Shown here piece by piece: positions 1-12,100 of a stretch of 64,000 nucleotides of DNA. Source of the DNA: Blasia pusilla. Lineage: Eukaryota; Marchantiophyta; Marchantiopsida; Blasiales. A model generated the notes under the pieces. It saw nothing but the letters and a program-made list of their open reading frames with translations. It was not told the origin of the DNA and made no database searches. The stretch spans positions 7,626,001 through 7,690,000 of the forward strand of contig CM114273.1 in assembly GCA_050084515.1 (NCBI GenBank), read 5' to 3'. Numbering within the stretch: position 1 is the first letter of the stretch; every line of letters starts with the position of its first letter. A program made the translations under genes and the position numbers.

Positions 1-1020
1 GTTGCGAGGTCGGAGATGCAGTCACATTTGGCTATCGGTAATGCACTTCCAAGAGAGAGTGCACACGCTCGTACTTGGCTCTCTCTAGCTCGCTCTGCTG
101 CCGCTTTGGGCCTTTTTTGTCACATGTCCTCATGTTTTCATGCAACTTTACACTATGTGGAAGCCATGCACTTCACATTGCACTCATATTTTCTGTGCAT
201 GGCCAAGGGGCTTCTTGCTATTTTTTCTCTCGTGAACGTGTTTTACTTTCGCTATTTGGAGGGGATTGAGGTCAATGTTTACGGTATGTATCTGATGCTA
301 TAGTAGGGCAAGGAGTATGGCCAAATTATGCATCTTGCTATAATTCATCCTATTCATGATTGTAGGGTAGGTATATATAACAAATTTGAGCTATGTAGAT
401 TCCTTGCCTAATGATGAACATAGTCCCTGCAATTTCAACAAAACCTCGATCACATGTGAATCATTGCCATCTACCAATTGCACATTTGCTCGATGTGGAG
501 ATCGGGAATCTAACAAAATTGATAATGGTTACTCGCATCGATGATGATGTTTAAGACAAGGTGAAATTGCTGTACGATTGATTCCTAGGTAATGTAGCCT
601 TTAGAAGCAAAATCCATTCTCACGGGCTTGATTACTCAAGAGCGGGTGGGCAAGTGAAGAATTGCACCACATGATCCTTGGATTCATGCAAAAATAGCAT
701 CCATTTGGGCATGTCATGTATGACTATTTTCAAACGGGTGGGCAAAGTCAAGAATCGAGAAAAGTCAAGAATCGTACCAATGGTTGTGCGTTAGTTGTGT
801 AGATGTATGGTTTTTTCCAAACATTATTGTCAAGTGTATGGACTTTTAAGGCTTAGCACTTTTTGGAAGAGCATTGACGAGTTTATCACAATCGGATAGA
901 GATGTGATCATTTTATCCGAACTCTTGAAGTTGATTCAAGATTTTATTTAATCTCTAGTAGTAGTCAAGGCGCTCTACCATATAGATTGCAAAGAACCTC
1001 TCGTATTTGGATGCATGCAT
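1..1020. other. AT-rich stretch, no gene recognised
   Basis: Short open frames exist (for example 16-303, plus strand) but none shows a domain, codon bias or splice context that I would defend. Sequence turns into a recognisable Gypsy remnant at about 1030. Confidence 0.5.
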
Positions 1021-1029
1021 TTTCGAAAA

Positions 1030-1829
1030 TCTACCCCCACCACTTCTCGAGATCATCCTGAGGCGGATGGACTAGAGGAGAGGATTGTGCAGACGGTGAA
1101 GAGAGGATTACGCAAGTATGCTTGCAAGGAGGTCACCTAGGAGATTGGGACCTTTAGTTGCCGTGTTTGGCGATGGGATACAGATTCAACAGGCAGGCAT
1201 CCTTAACGTCTTTCTCACCGTACTTGCTTTTGTATAGCCGAGAGCCACATTTATCTGTGGCCATTCGTCGAGATGTTGGTGAGGTTTTGAACCCTGATGA
1301 CCCTGATGTATGGATGCGAACATGTTCTTAGAGGGCTGAGTTATTTTGGAGAGTGATGCCCATGGCGTTTGAGAACTTGGCGATTGCGCAACATCGGGAT
1401 ACGTTGAGGTATGCGACTATTCAAGGAGGTGGTTATCGACCTACTATCCGAAGGTTTCATTAGGGAGACTATGTCTACTTGCAGCAGACGGCACCCACGA
1501 CGTTGGATGTGACTGCAAGATGCACCATCTTGAGAGTGCGTGAGATTTTGCCATCCGATGTTCTCTTATTGGAGGGACCTGATGGTATGGTTTGGAAGGA
1601 CCATGTGCGTAACTGTGCGCCATGTCATCTTCCCAACATTGACGGTACAGTTGATCCGAGCTTAGCAGTAGTTCTTGCAGGCTTGAGATGTATGTTGTGT
1701 GGTTTTGCCCGTGGTGCAGCCACTATGCTAGTCTATGATGGGTGTTCGAGAGGATGGCACATGGGATGTGTGACGCCACCTCTCACTAGGGTTCTTTAGG
1801 GACGATGGATGTGTCGCAGATGCACATAG
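1030..1829 (+). pseudogene. Ty3/Gypsy integrase C-terminal part plus PHD finger, remnant
   Basis: This is the 3' end of a Gypsy pol gene of the same family as the minus-strand element at 44.8-54.8 kb. The text around 1040-1115 reads like the HPEADGL(A/E)ER part of an integrase core, which carries the catalytic glutamate. From about 1300 it reads through a conserved linker ending in a VRNCAPCHLPN stretch and then a cysteine/histidine cluster typical of a PHD finger (about 1687-1826). One zinc ligand in the CDGC knuckle has become tyrosine (YDGC) and a TAG at 1797-1799 interrupts the finger before the final WMC..C pair, so the copy is dead. The natural stop is at 1827-1829. Upstream gag, protease and reverse transcriptase are absent. 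The assignment rests on direct comparison with the second copy in this window. Confidence 0.8.
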
Positions 1830-2009
1830 TATAGGTAGTTCTACATTTTGACTTGTGTCTATGATATGGATGACAAGAAGGCGACTAATGATGGGGCCAC
1901 ATGAGCACCCGACCTTCTTGCTCTTAGCATCTGAGAGATGTATATCATGGTAGGTAGGGATAGATGGCTATCTGGAGTTAGAGGGACCTAACCATCAGCT
2001 AGGAGGGCG

Positions 2010-2137
2010 ATTGGAGATATTTTGGTACTTCTTGTCTCGTTGTTTGGATGCCATGAGTTAGCATGGGATCGTGCGTGTTTGTGTGTGTGTTCGGTGAGAG
2101 CGATGTATGTTGTGTAGCGATGTGTATGCGCACGATA
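2010..2137 (+). repeat. Extra copy of LTR family A tail inside the 3' untranslated region
   Basis: A 128-bp segment repeats the last 128 bp of the adjacent LTR. It sits just upstream of that LTR, separated by the two bases GT. The same arrangement is seen in the element at 44.8-54.8 kb (45434-45561). Confidence 0.8.
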
Positions 2138-2139
2138 GT

Positions 2140-2775
2140 TGTCACGTCTTTTAGAATAAATTGGTGAGATCTAGTGGAGCGCCTTCGCGAGTAGTGGAGG
2201 ACATGCTCAGGAGATTGAGGATGATCTGCTAAGGCCCCAGGAAACAAGAGAGCAGGTTTCCCCTTCGTTACGGCTCATTTGGAGCCATATTGAGTAACTT
2301 ACTATTTTAGGTATATACCATTTTGAGTATATGATCGACTTTCTTTTTTTGGTAAGTGGCCCTTGATCTTCTACATTAGGTCAAGAGCCAAGGAGGTGAC
2401 TTGGGAGCATAGGTTACCATGGAGAGAGCTTGGGAGAGGGAAGGGGTATACCTCAAGGAGAGAGCTTGAGAACTCATTCTCTCTTTGTTGAATCTCTTGG
2501 CACGAGGTGGCGGAGCTATGGTCCCTTGCCTTGTGAGTGTAACCCAAGCCTCTCGTTAGGAGAGTGGGTTTGGTTTGATATTGAGAGAGACATGTGAGAG
2601 TGCACACATGTGAGAACTATGGTGTTGTGAGAGAGATTGGATCTTATTTTATTGGAGATATTTTGGTACTTCTTGTCTCGTTGTTTGGATGCCATGAGTT
2701 AGCATGGGATCGTGCGTGTTTGTGTGTGTGTTTGATGATAGCGAAGTAAGTTGTGTAGCATTTATGCGCATGATA
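2140..2775 (+). repeat. LTR, family A (3' LTR of the remnant at 1030-1829)
   Basis: A sequence of about 636 bp starts TGTCACGTCTT and ends near GCGCATGATA. It matches the LTRs at 31171-31808, 44791-45431, 54249-54764 and 61047-61690, which lie in the opposite orientation. It follows the polyprotein remnant in the order expected for a 3' LTR. The end is slightly eroded from the consensus CA. Confidence 0.8.
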
Positions 2776-3059
2776 TTAGTCTTTCTTACCTGCCATAGAT
2801 CATCCATCATTTAAGAACTCTAGAACTTCCGATATCTTGTAAACTACAAAAGGCACCCATACAGTTAGTTAAATATTCTATAATTCAAACCAACTATCTC
2901 TACATTCTAAGGGTGGTACAAGGCAAGAGATATTAAAAAAGTATGTCAAACAACCTCCTTTCCTCCTTGATGATAAAAGGGAGTCCCATGTGGCGTCTAA
3001 GGCAAATGCCTTGCCTCCACCAACCACTCTCTCCACGAGTCTATTGATGGTGCCAACTC

Positions 3060-3900
3060 CTTGTGTAGGATTGATACCTATGATGCTCGAGCAAACTTAT
3101 CCATTGAAGAGTATCTGCAAATTTATGTTTTAGTAAATCAAATATATTGGGCAACAAATGTGTCGATGACGAACTTTAAGTTCAAGAATTTTGCGCATAC
3201 AACACGACACATGTCATTTCCTTTGGTGATCGGGTTTAAGCTCGTGACTCAACATGATTTGAAGAAAAGATAGCATCTCAAGTAAGGAGTTCCATGTCGA
3301 AAGTGGAAGACTCCTTGGTGAAGCGATTGTAAGAGCTCAAATAGGCTTTTATGTCCTTAGAATGTGCTTGACGTCACTACAAGTGGAAAGGTGATATCTT
3401 GAAGGCGAGATGTGAGCTTTGAAGTGAATAATATCACTTGGCTAAGACTAAGGTACTACAAAATGCCTTCGATCATTTTTTGTAAGATGAATCCAAGATG
3501 TGTATGACCCTTTGAAATAATTGAAAGAGTTAAAAAGGTGTCATACTGTTTGAGATTGCCATTGGAAATGAGGAAAGTTCATGATATTTTCCACATGAGT
3601 TGATTGAAGGAGTTAATGGATGACCAAGATTCATTTCGGACAAGGCAATAATAATTGGAATCAATAAAAGTTAAGGACCAAGAAGATTTCAAAGTCGGAA
3701 CTATATTGGAAGAACTTGGAATCAAGAGAGGAAGGAGATGAATACTTAGTTGCATTGAAAGGTTATGATCTATGTCAGAGACAACAAAAACTAAACTGAT
3801 CTAACTAATGTGAGAAAGTTTCTAGAAGAATTTAGAAGCACACAATTGCCGAAAGGTATACAATGAGATTCGAGTTTGGCGCATAGTTTGAGCATAGTGG
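3060..3900 (+). pseudogene. Heavily decayed Ty3/Gypsy integrase end and possible chromodomain
   Basis: Broken plus-strand frames contain short pieces recognisable as the tail of a chromovirus polyprotein: a piece near 3200 resembling the post-core integrase segment, then around 3540-3620 a piece resembling the CLRLP...KVHDIFHMS-LKEL motif that ends the GPY/F region, and about 3690-3780 a possible chromodomain start with YLVALKGYD. Several stops and frameshifts separate them. No LTR pair was identified for it. Confidence 0.5.
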
Positions 3901-4199
3901 TATAGTTTTTCGGATAATTATTGGCTGAATTTTTCTTTAGATTGATACATTATTGGAGTGTGAAAACTTTGAAGTTCCAAGAATTTCGAGAAGTGTTGCA
4001 AATTCATCTTGAATAAGGAAGTTTGAGTTTTCAATAAGATGCATGTTACTTATGGATGTTATATAACTTTTAGATTTGTAAGTTTGTTGTATTAACAAGA
4101 TAAGATGGTTTATTTTGACATGCTTTCATAATCAAATGGGGTCTAAGTGTTATTTATTTAGAAATACATGTCACATTAAGTTAGATTAGGTGGTGTAAG

Positions 4200-5250
4200 T
4201 TTGGGTGTATTGAGTTGGGCTAGACCAACGTAAGTCGACATGAAAATTGATTTAGCTAAGTGGAGGGACATCACAAATAGTTGAGTATATGACGTTCACA
4301 TAAGCAAGGATTTGAGAGGCAAGTCATGATCGTGGATGAAAGGATTATAGGCCTTGGTACGATCTACCAAAGCCAAAGGCTAGAATAACTACTCTTAAGA
4401 CCAAAGTGGATGGTAAAACTTATCACGGGACTAACGCTAGTAAAGAGAGGCACATGCCTTAAAACTAACCTCAGGAGAGAGGGAGCACAACCAATTGTAG
4501 GATACAAGATTAGGCAACATAATTGAAAGGCCATTGAGCCAAGTTTTGATTCAAGGCCAAGAAGTAAGGAAGTTGAGAGTAGTTGAAACTGGTGAGACAC
4601 AAAGAGACTACTTGGGAAACATTAGGGTCATAGAGACAACCACGAGATGTCACATGATGCAAGTCAAGACGAGCGTCAACCTTGAGACCAAAAAAAAACA
4701 TATTGAGGTTCTCAAATAATTGTGGGGAAGTCAAGATGTGTGGAATTTGTAAGAGACTTTCCCAAATCATCTTGGGTGTTAACTAGTCAAACATGGGTTT
4801 ACAAGACACAAAGCAAGTTTGGGTTGTGGGCCACAACCAAGGGCATGATATGGATTTTTATGAAAGTTGGGGTTCCCTCAAAGAACCCCACAAGTACCTA
4901 TAGGGAAGGATCATTTCTTTCCCTACACGCTTAAGTCTTGAGATGAGGATTAATCATGCTTTGTGTTTGAGTCATATTTTTGAGCTAAGGAACCATTCGG
5001 GATGCACCTCGAGGAATTAACTTTTGCAATCCAATTTAGGTGAGCGATTGGGGAAGAGACTTCCTAGAGAGACGATATGCACCTCGGGGGGACTTGGAAC
5101 CGATTTGTGGAAATCTTCTCCTCGTAGGAATAGAGGTTGAGCTCTACTCAATTATTAACACATCATGTCCCACCAACCTTGGTGCAAAATGCCATAGCCA
5201 AAATTGCTGTCCTTGGTTGCAATTCAATCTCATGGTCTAGTTGTGTGCAA
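4200..5250 (+). repeat. Degenerate sequence related to LTR family B
   Basis: The stretch around 4800-4930 follows the same order of landmarks as the chromovirus LTRs at 17.7-25.4 kb: a 'gggccacaac.aagggc' block followed by 'aaccccacaagtac.tatagggaagg'. The match is patchy, no ends can be placed and there is no target duplication, so this is only a probable old solo LTR. Confidence 0.35.
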
Positions 5251-6250
5251 GTAATATAGTTGGCAACGAGATGTGCCCATACATTCACAATACATTGTAC
5301 TTCAAGGAATAGGATTGGGCTTGGTAGGGGTAGGACTAGTAGATGTGAGCATAAGTGGTTATCATCGCGGTGGTTGTGTGTATTGACTAAACGATTTTTT
5401 TCTTGCCAACTGAGTTTATTTTATGGATTGAGTGATGTGCATCTAATTGCATAAAAGAAACTTCTCTTCCCTTGTCATGACCCCATCTCCTAGCTCCTCC
5501 CCCCTTAGAGAGTGCAATTATGTGGTGATTGCAAGGGATTTTTTGTGCATGATGGATGGATGTTGCGGAGTAGGATGAAATTGCAACGAACAAATAAAAA
5601 AAAAAACTTTAAATAGTTGCACAATAATTGCAAATTTTGATAGTAAAGGAAAGAATGTTGTGACTCTACACTACCACAAATTAACCCCTTTTCCTGACAA
5701 CGTTTCCATCATGAATCTTTTTTTTCACATGAAAGCTCTTTCACGAGATCTCTTTTCGGAAATGTCAACATGTCACACACGAACCAATATGTTGCCCTTT
5801 GAGAGGATGGGGATAAATTGATCGTCAAACACATGTAGAGGAGGCGTGGGTAGGTGAGATAGAGAGAAAAAAAATGACGAGTACTTATAGGGGTCGTAAA
5901 TAAATGTTATCAAGTAAAATTGCAAAAATCCTCCGCCATTTTTCAAGAATGTTAATTTTAGTCCAAGAAATGCATTCAAGCACATGGCACACATCATATA
6001 AGCATCACACACATGACTTAGGCGTCAACTACTACTCACAAAACAAATGAAAAATAAGACAACGAAACATAAATTTAAGAACTCCTTTTCAGCCTGGAGT
6101 AGAGATCTTGTAATCAAATTAAAAGAATATTCCAAGTTAAATAATCAGCGGACCTTCATAACGAAGCGGGACAGTGGGAAGACACATCCCTTTGTCTCTA
6201 GTACTCCGGTCCCAATTTAAACCGCGGAGCTAAATCTGGGGACTGTTGGA
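5250..6250. other. AT-rich spacer, nothing recognised
   Basis: Short open frames only, with poly-A runs and no domain, repeat partner or splice-supported exon. GC content rises sharply after about 6250. Confidence 0.45.
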
Positions 6251-8330
6251 TTGCTTCTATATATGGAGCGATGGCAGCTTTTAGCCGAGACTAAAGTCCT
6301 TTTTGCTCTGCTAGCTTTCGCCCCACTCATACTACGCGAACCCAACAATTATGTTCTTGTTTCGAACGGCGGCGTGGAAAGGCGATGGAATCAAACAAAG
6401 CAAGGGAATCTCGTCGTCCGTTTGAAATGCGAGGCGCTAGCGAGGGCCGTTGCCCGAGGCGGGCAGCGAGAAGGAGCGTTCGACGGGCAGCCCGGGGTGT
6501 AATATGTGCCGTCGCGCGAACTCGCGGTCGCAAATGGCACCTGGACAGCAAAGGTCCCGGGAGCTCCAAGTTCACTCCCGGTTCTCGGTTTTCGTGACGG
6601 GCAGCGTGGAATTACCGTTCGGGAAGGAGAAAGTAAATCGCGTCAGCCCGCGGGCTGCCCGCCTATTTCTTCGAATTCAAACGAGAGCTTCATCCCCCCC
6701 CCCCTCTTCTCCCTTCGATGCTTTCGACGATGCCTCCTGTTGTCGCGAGAGGCAGTGGCTTCAGCGGATTCTCTGCGCTGCGAAGGATTCGCGTGAATCG
6801 CGAATCGGTAGGTGGCCGGGGCGACGAGGAGTGATGTTGGGGCGGGGGGGAGTGTGGAGATGGAGGTTTGGTGAGATGAGAGGGTGGTGAGTTTGGGTTG
6901 TGGGTTCGGGATTGAGTGTGTTCGAGTGGACTCTGGTGGCAGTGGAGGAGTGCGTGTGCGTGTGTGTGGTGAAGAAGGTGTGTAGACGGAGGTTTGAGAA
7001 ATTCCGGCTATGTAAGGATTCGGTCGCGGGATTTTGTAGCTCGCTGTGGAGTGGGGGCGTTTGTGGGGGTTTTTTTATCCCATTAGCATGTGTCTCGTCT
7101 CGGGTTTCGCCGAATTCGAGGAGCTCGGTGAACGAGTGAATGAGGTGGGGAGAGCTAGGAATTCGGGAGGGGCTCATGATGTTTTGGTGGGTTTCGATGT
7201 AGTCGGATTTTGAAGGTGAAGTTTGTTGGAATGGACTTGCGCAGGTGTGGGTCGAGGAGCTGATGAGCTCCAGATGCAGGAATTCGCGGGGAAGGGGCGA
7301 GGGCGCCCTTGATGAGTAGGAGGGGACTTGCCTCGCTTCTGGAGTCGGTTGCGGTCTTCACATATTCGGATTCCGGACGCTTGGAGGTTCGCGTCGAGGA
7401 CATTCACGAGGGAATGGCGAGGACTTGTGAAGAAATGGCGAAAAGTTGTGATGGTGAGCGATCCTGCCGCAGTTTTTGCTTGGTTTCCGTGCCCTTCTGG
7501 AGTCCCGCTTGCCACAGTTCCTGCTTCATCTGCCACTCTCTCCTCGCTCTACGACCTTGGATGGGGGTGAAGTGCATTCATCTACAGGACGCTGTGAAAT
7601 GTAGAGCTTTCGTCCTCCCAAGCCCCTCACCCCGAAACCGGAGATGCGTCGCATGGTGATCCACATGACCTTGCGAAGCAGCAGATATCAGTTTCCGCGT
7701 GAAGTCTGAGCCCACTTTTCGCGTGACTAAGACGAATCAGCTAAATAGGTAGATTCTGGGTAGGATTGCTTCAACTTGCTCTCGCACGGCTCCGTCTGGT
7801 GCGCTAGTCGCTTTGTTATCGCTGCCTTTTCTGCATGTCCCAGTCAACACTATCATCCGAGGGACGAAAAATTCGTTTCCTAATTTAAGATGAGCACTTG
7901 CTTGTCGCCGAAATTTCCAGACCCTCATGGACATGGCTCAAGCGGAGATCGCATTTCTTGAAAATGCCTAAATGTTTCCGCATGCTTAGTACTCCGACGT
8001 TTGGAATAGGGTCGGTCGCGTGTTCATGGCAAGACAATCCAGTTCGCAGATTCGCCTCGGGGCACTGTTGTTGCGGGGAGAATGCAAACTCAGCGGCAAA
8101 CGTCAAGCGAAGTTTCCGCGACGAGCGGACTTAATGTGTTCCCTGAAACCTGTGATTTGCACACGATCTGTGATTCGCGCTCTCGTCGAGTCGGGGAAGT
8201 CGAGGAGGGTCTCGCTCCGGGATGCTTGGCGAGTTCGTTGCTCTGTTCACCGGGCGATGTCAAGCTGACATTATCATCTTGCCCATGTCAACGGAAGCCT
8301 CTCCCACCGAGCTCCGGTTTTCGCATCGAG
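6250..8330. other. GC-rich region upstream of the coiled-coil gene, possible unassigned exons
   Basis: GC content is much higher than in the flanks. Two stretches look like exons on the plus strand: an ATG-initiated run near 6731-6808 ending at a GTAGGT donor, and an open run around 7320-7450 ending at a GTGAGC donor. I could not join them in one frame or link them to the gene at 9198. Overlapping open frames on both strands are expected by chance at this GC content. The region may be leader exons or promoter DNA of the downstream gene, or a separate small gene. Confidence 0.3.
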
Positions 8331-8333
8331 TTG

Positions 8334-8341
8334 TATAAAAG
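8334..8341 (+). promoter_or_regulatory. TATA box, probable core promoter of the coiled-coil gene
   Basis: TATAAAAG followed by GC-rich DNA and a long pyrimidine-rich leader containing CCT and GA repeats, a common plant promoter layout. It lies about 860 bp before the first usable ATG, leaving room for a leader intron: a GTAACA donor near 9004 and a TGCAG acceptor near 9133 are candidates. Confidence 0.5.
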
Positions 8342-8630
8342 GCCCGGCTTCTCTTAATGTTTCTCACTTCATTGTCGATCATCCAAATGCCAACTCCAGC
8401 TCTCGCGAGCATCCCGTGGCACCATCCTCCTCCTCCTCCTCCTCCTCCCCACTCCATCCATATTCTCTTCCACATCTTCGCTTTGCAGCGCAATGCGTCC
8501 CCACCTCATCATCATCCCAGTGTAGACTCACTCACCTGTCTCTCTTCGCGCCGCGCCGCGCCGCGACTCCATGTCCGTGAATCCGTGAACTCATCTCTGT
8601 GCCTCCTCTCATCCATCCTCTCACATCTCA

Positions 8631-8652
8631 GAGAGAGAGAGAGAGAGAGAGA
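8631..8652 (+). repeat. (GA)n microsatellite in the probable 5' leader
   Basis: About 11 GA units followed by GAAA units. CCT repeats lie upstream at about 8427-8448. Both fall between the TATA box and the first ATG. Confidence 0.8.
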
Positions 8653-9197
8653 AAGAAAGAAAAAGAGGGCAGAAGCGGATGCTGCCAGATACACGTGTGC
8701 GATGGCACACATCAATCGCGGAGGGGAGGGGCATCGATCACTGTAGTAGAGGGAGGGGGGTTCGGTTGTAGAGGATGTCCTATGCTGGGGAAGTGCGAAG
8801 CCGACGGTTTAGTTTAATGGGAGTAAGCACAGAGAAGAGGGCGGACGGACGCGGGATGCTGGCAGATCTCTTTTGTTACACTCCCCTCCCTCTCCGCCTC
8901 GCTCTCTCTGCCTCGCGCGCGCGCACAGAAGTGGCCAAACTGATACTAGCATTGATCGAGAGCTTGAAAGCTCTTGTGAGATTGGGCAGTTGCGCACTAA
9001 CAGGTAACATCAACCAACCTGCGATGTGTCTGGAACACGCACTGCTAGCAAGAAGCACATGATCGTGGGCCGTGTTTTCTGACACCCCTTTCATCATTCC
9101 ATTCATCCGTCTACAGTTGTGCGCTTGATGCAGGTCGTCAGTAGCACTGCGCCTGCTTTGGTGGTCATTAATCAATTGTATTGTCTGCTTATTGACA

Positions 9198-12100
9198 ATG
9201 ATGCTCTGCATTTTAAAGTGGCGCCTCATATCTAGTTATGGGATTTCGTCCCTGAAGAAAGACGATGATGTATCATACAAGTGTGCCATAATACGGATGA
9301 AATGGATTCAAACCACTATCCCTCGTAGCGTTGGAAGGTCTCTGGAGGATTATCTGCACGATCATGACCTGACGGTCAATTGGACGCAAGGCTCGTCGCT
9401 TATAGCAGACGGTGACCCAACGATTGATGAATATTGGGGCCCTCCTGCTAGGGTAGAAACGTCATCAGAGAGTGGTTTGAAGGAATATCTGTGTGACGGA
9501 AACATTTCTCAGAGATTGCGTGGATTGGATTTTATATCAGGGAATCTCGAGGATGGGTCCATCGATGGTGGAAGAGGAGAGTGTGCAACATCTATTACAT
9601 CCCAAGGAGAGACGATTTCGGTTGCACTTAGACAATGCGTTTCTGTGGGAGGAAGACGTGGCAAAAAAACGGCGAAACCGTGGAGGGGTCGCTTGAAATC
9701 TCGCACTTGTTCCTACCTTCAGCTGTTCAAGGACCTTCCTGCATCCGGTCCCACGGTTTTCTCCACCCTCACTCTGCTCGACAGGCAGAGCGCTCCCATC
9801 CAGGTCCCGCGCTATGGGCACCGTCCGGGATTGGAAGACATGGCGTGGATTTCTCTGGACGGCCGCCTCATGAATGCGGAGTCCGCCACGAGCTTGGACA
9901 GAGTGGGAGGGCTGTTGGGACGCGGGGAGGCCCGCGTCTGGGAGGGATTGACTCCTCTGCAGAGGGTTCTCATCGTCGCAGTGGCCGCAGCGGCAGCTGC
10001 CAATTCCAAGGAGAGGAGTGCGCAGGAGGTCGGCCGATTGCAGAAAGTCATCAACGACAGGGTGAGTCGTCTCGGTCCCTCGTCCCCACAGGATCCCGCA
10101 CTCTTGCATCCCTCACCTCCCACCCCACTCCAATCCACTCCGCAGATGCGTGGAGCCCTTCTCATCGGCGATGTGCGCCTTCTTGATGCAGGAGACGGCG
10201 CTGGTGCGGATGAGACGAGAGCTCAGCAACCTATCGACCAGGGTCGACGGTCAGCGGGCCCGAATCAATCCGTCGGGGAAAATGGACCTGGAATACTCCA
10301 TCGCCGAGACGGCGCTGGACGACTTCCTGAACCAAGTCGACATGCAGCGACCCCAATCGAAAACGGATGGCTCGGGGGCGGATTCCGTCAGCGAGCGTCC
10401 TCAGCCGAATTACGAAAACAGTGTGTCGCCGGCTGTAAATAGGCAGTTGAGCTTTTGTGGTGTGGACAAAAAATCGTCATCTGAGAAGGAGGAATCTCCG
10501 ATCAGTGGAGGTCCCGGCCTCGAGCTGATGGAAAAAATGATGTTGTCGAACAGTTGGATTGAAGCGTTGGACATTGGTTTGCTGCTGGAGGACGCTGCCG
10601 ACGAGGAGCAAGAGTATCGGTTCGGGGAAGACTCCGTGAACAAGGATGTTGTCTTTGAGGAGAGAGGATCTGGTAATGGCGCGAGCCAGGAAAGCGGCGA
10701 AGCAGCGACTGGGGATTCGCGACCTGCCGGAGAGTGGAATCACGCTGACCTACGTTTCGATCCAATGCAAGACAATGCGACTGCAAACGAGTGGCTATCT
10801 GAGACTTCTTCTGTCATCATGGATCCATTCAGCCCGCAGCCGCTCGAGAAGCAGTCTGGAAGAACTCCCGTGGTAGATTTCCCCATCCTTTTTGCCGGAA
10901 GTCGATTCGTAGGAGAGAGTGTGCCATTTTCCGACTTTTTACAGATGCTCGTAGTTCCAGGAAAACTGTATGTTTTCAGCGAGTCGCTGCGCAGAGGTAG
11001 GTGGATGGTCTCACTCGATTCACCACGCAGGTGGCTGGTGATTCCTCCAAAGATTGGTGGACGACTAGGACAACCGAGGCGGAAGCTGCTGGCTTCACAG
11101 CTCGTGCGCGTTGTGCCAACATAATTCTCGACGTTAAGGCAAGTGGAGAACGCTTCCCACACCGGGGCCTCACTCGTGCTTATTTTGCGGAGATGCTACC
11201 AACATGTCGGCCTGTGATTCGGATGTTTGGGGCGAGAGAGCGTACGAATTCTTACCGAAGAACCTTGTCATGCTTGAGTTTTGCAGAAGCAGGTCATTTC
11301 TTTGCTCGACGAGGCAGCTTCCAACGTGCTCGAAGCTCTGACTTGCATCAGCGAGAAGGTGGGCTTAATTTGTTTTTAAAAACAATCCATCGAATGCAGA
11401 TTCTTGTTTCGATTTCTGAGCTGGGACAGTCCAGGCGGGCCATATTCTGAATGTGGTTTTAGTTGCGCGTATTGCGCAGGCCCGACTTCTTGAGGGTCCA
11501 GAGTCACATGCTCTTACGCCGCAGAAGCCCGAAGATGCCTGGAACAACAAATCTCATGGTACGTCGCTTCTCTCGCCGCGAAGACTTCACGTTTGTTCTC
11601 TAATCTCGATGCTCAGGAAATCACTGTCAAGAGACGGAGGACTTCAATCCAATTCCTCATTACTATAGAGTGGATCTTCTGCGTTGAGATTTCTCATGTC
11701 GGCTGCTGTTGCACGCTCATGGCAGCATCTACGCTTATAAAGGAAAGCGTGAACAAGGCATCAATGCGGATCGCTACATTGCAAACAACTATGGTGCACT
11801 TATGGCATGCGCTCGGGCCTGAAGCAATGGCTTCCCTGAACATCTCCCCGTCAGAGTTTGACGATTACCTCACCAATCTCCAAATTGCCAAGGTGTGAAT
11901 ATTCGACTTCTCTGTCCTTGATCCTCTTAGGACATTACAAGGTTGTCCGGGCGTGTCTCGAGTGAGCAAAGCCTTCTGGTGTACTCAATTTTGTAGTGGT
12001 GGTGGAAGCGTGAAGTGACATTCGGTGTGCACTGGACTGGGCATGGCAGATTCTCAATGAAGATGCAGCTGAACTGTCAACAGAGAACGGATGCCTTCAA

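Noticed and set aside
6450-6890. Plus-strand open frame of 146 codons
   Set aside because: Several overlapping frames on both strands in GC-rich DNA, basic low-complexity composition and no splice-consistent continuation.
9537-10109. Minus-strand open frame of 190 codons
   Set aside because: It lies antisense to exon 1 of the coiled-coil gene, whose plus-strand exons join in phase; GC-rich coding DNA often leaves an open antisense frame.
10997-11030. 34-base intron in the coiled-coil gene with GTAGGT donor and CGCAG acceptor
   Set aside because: Too short for a plant spliceosomal intron and the phases do not match.
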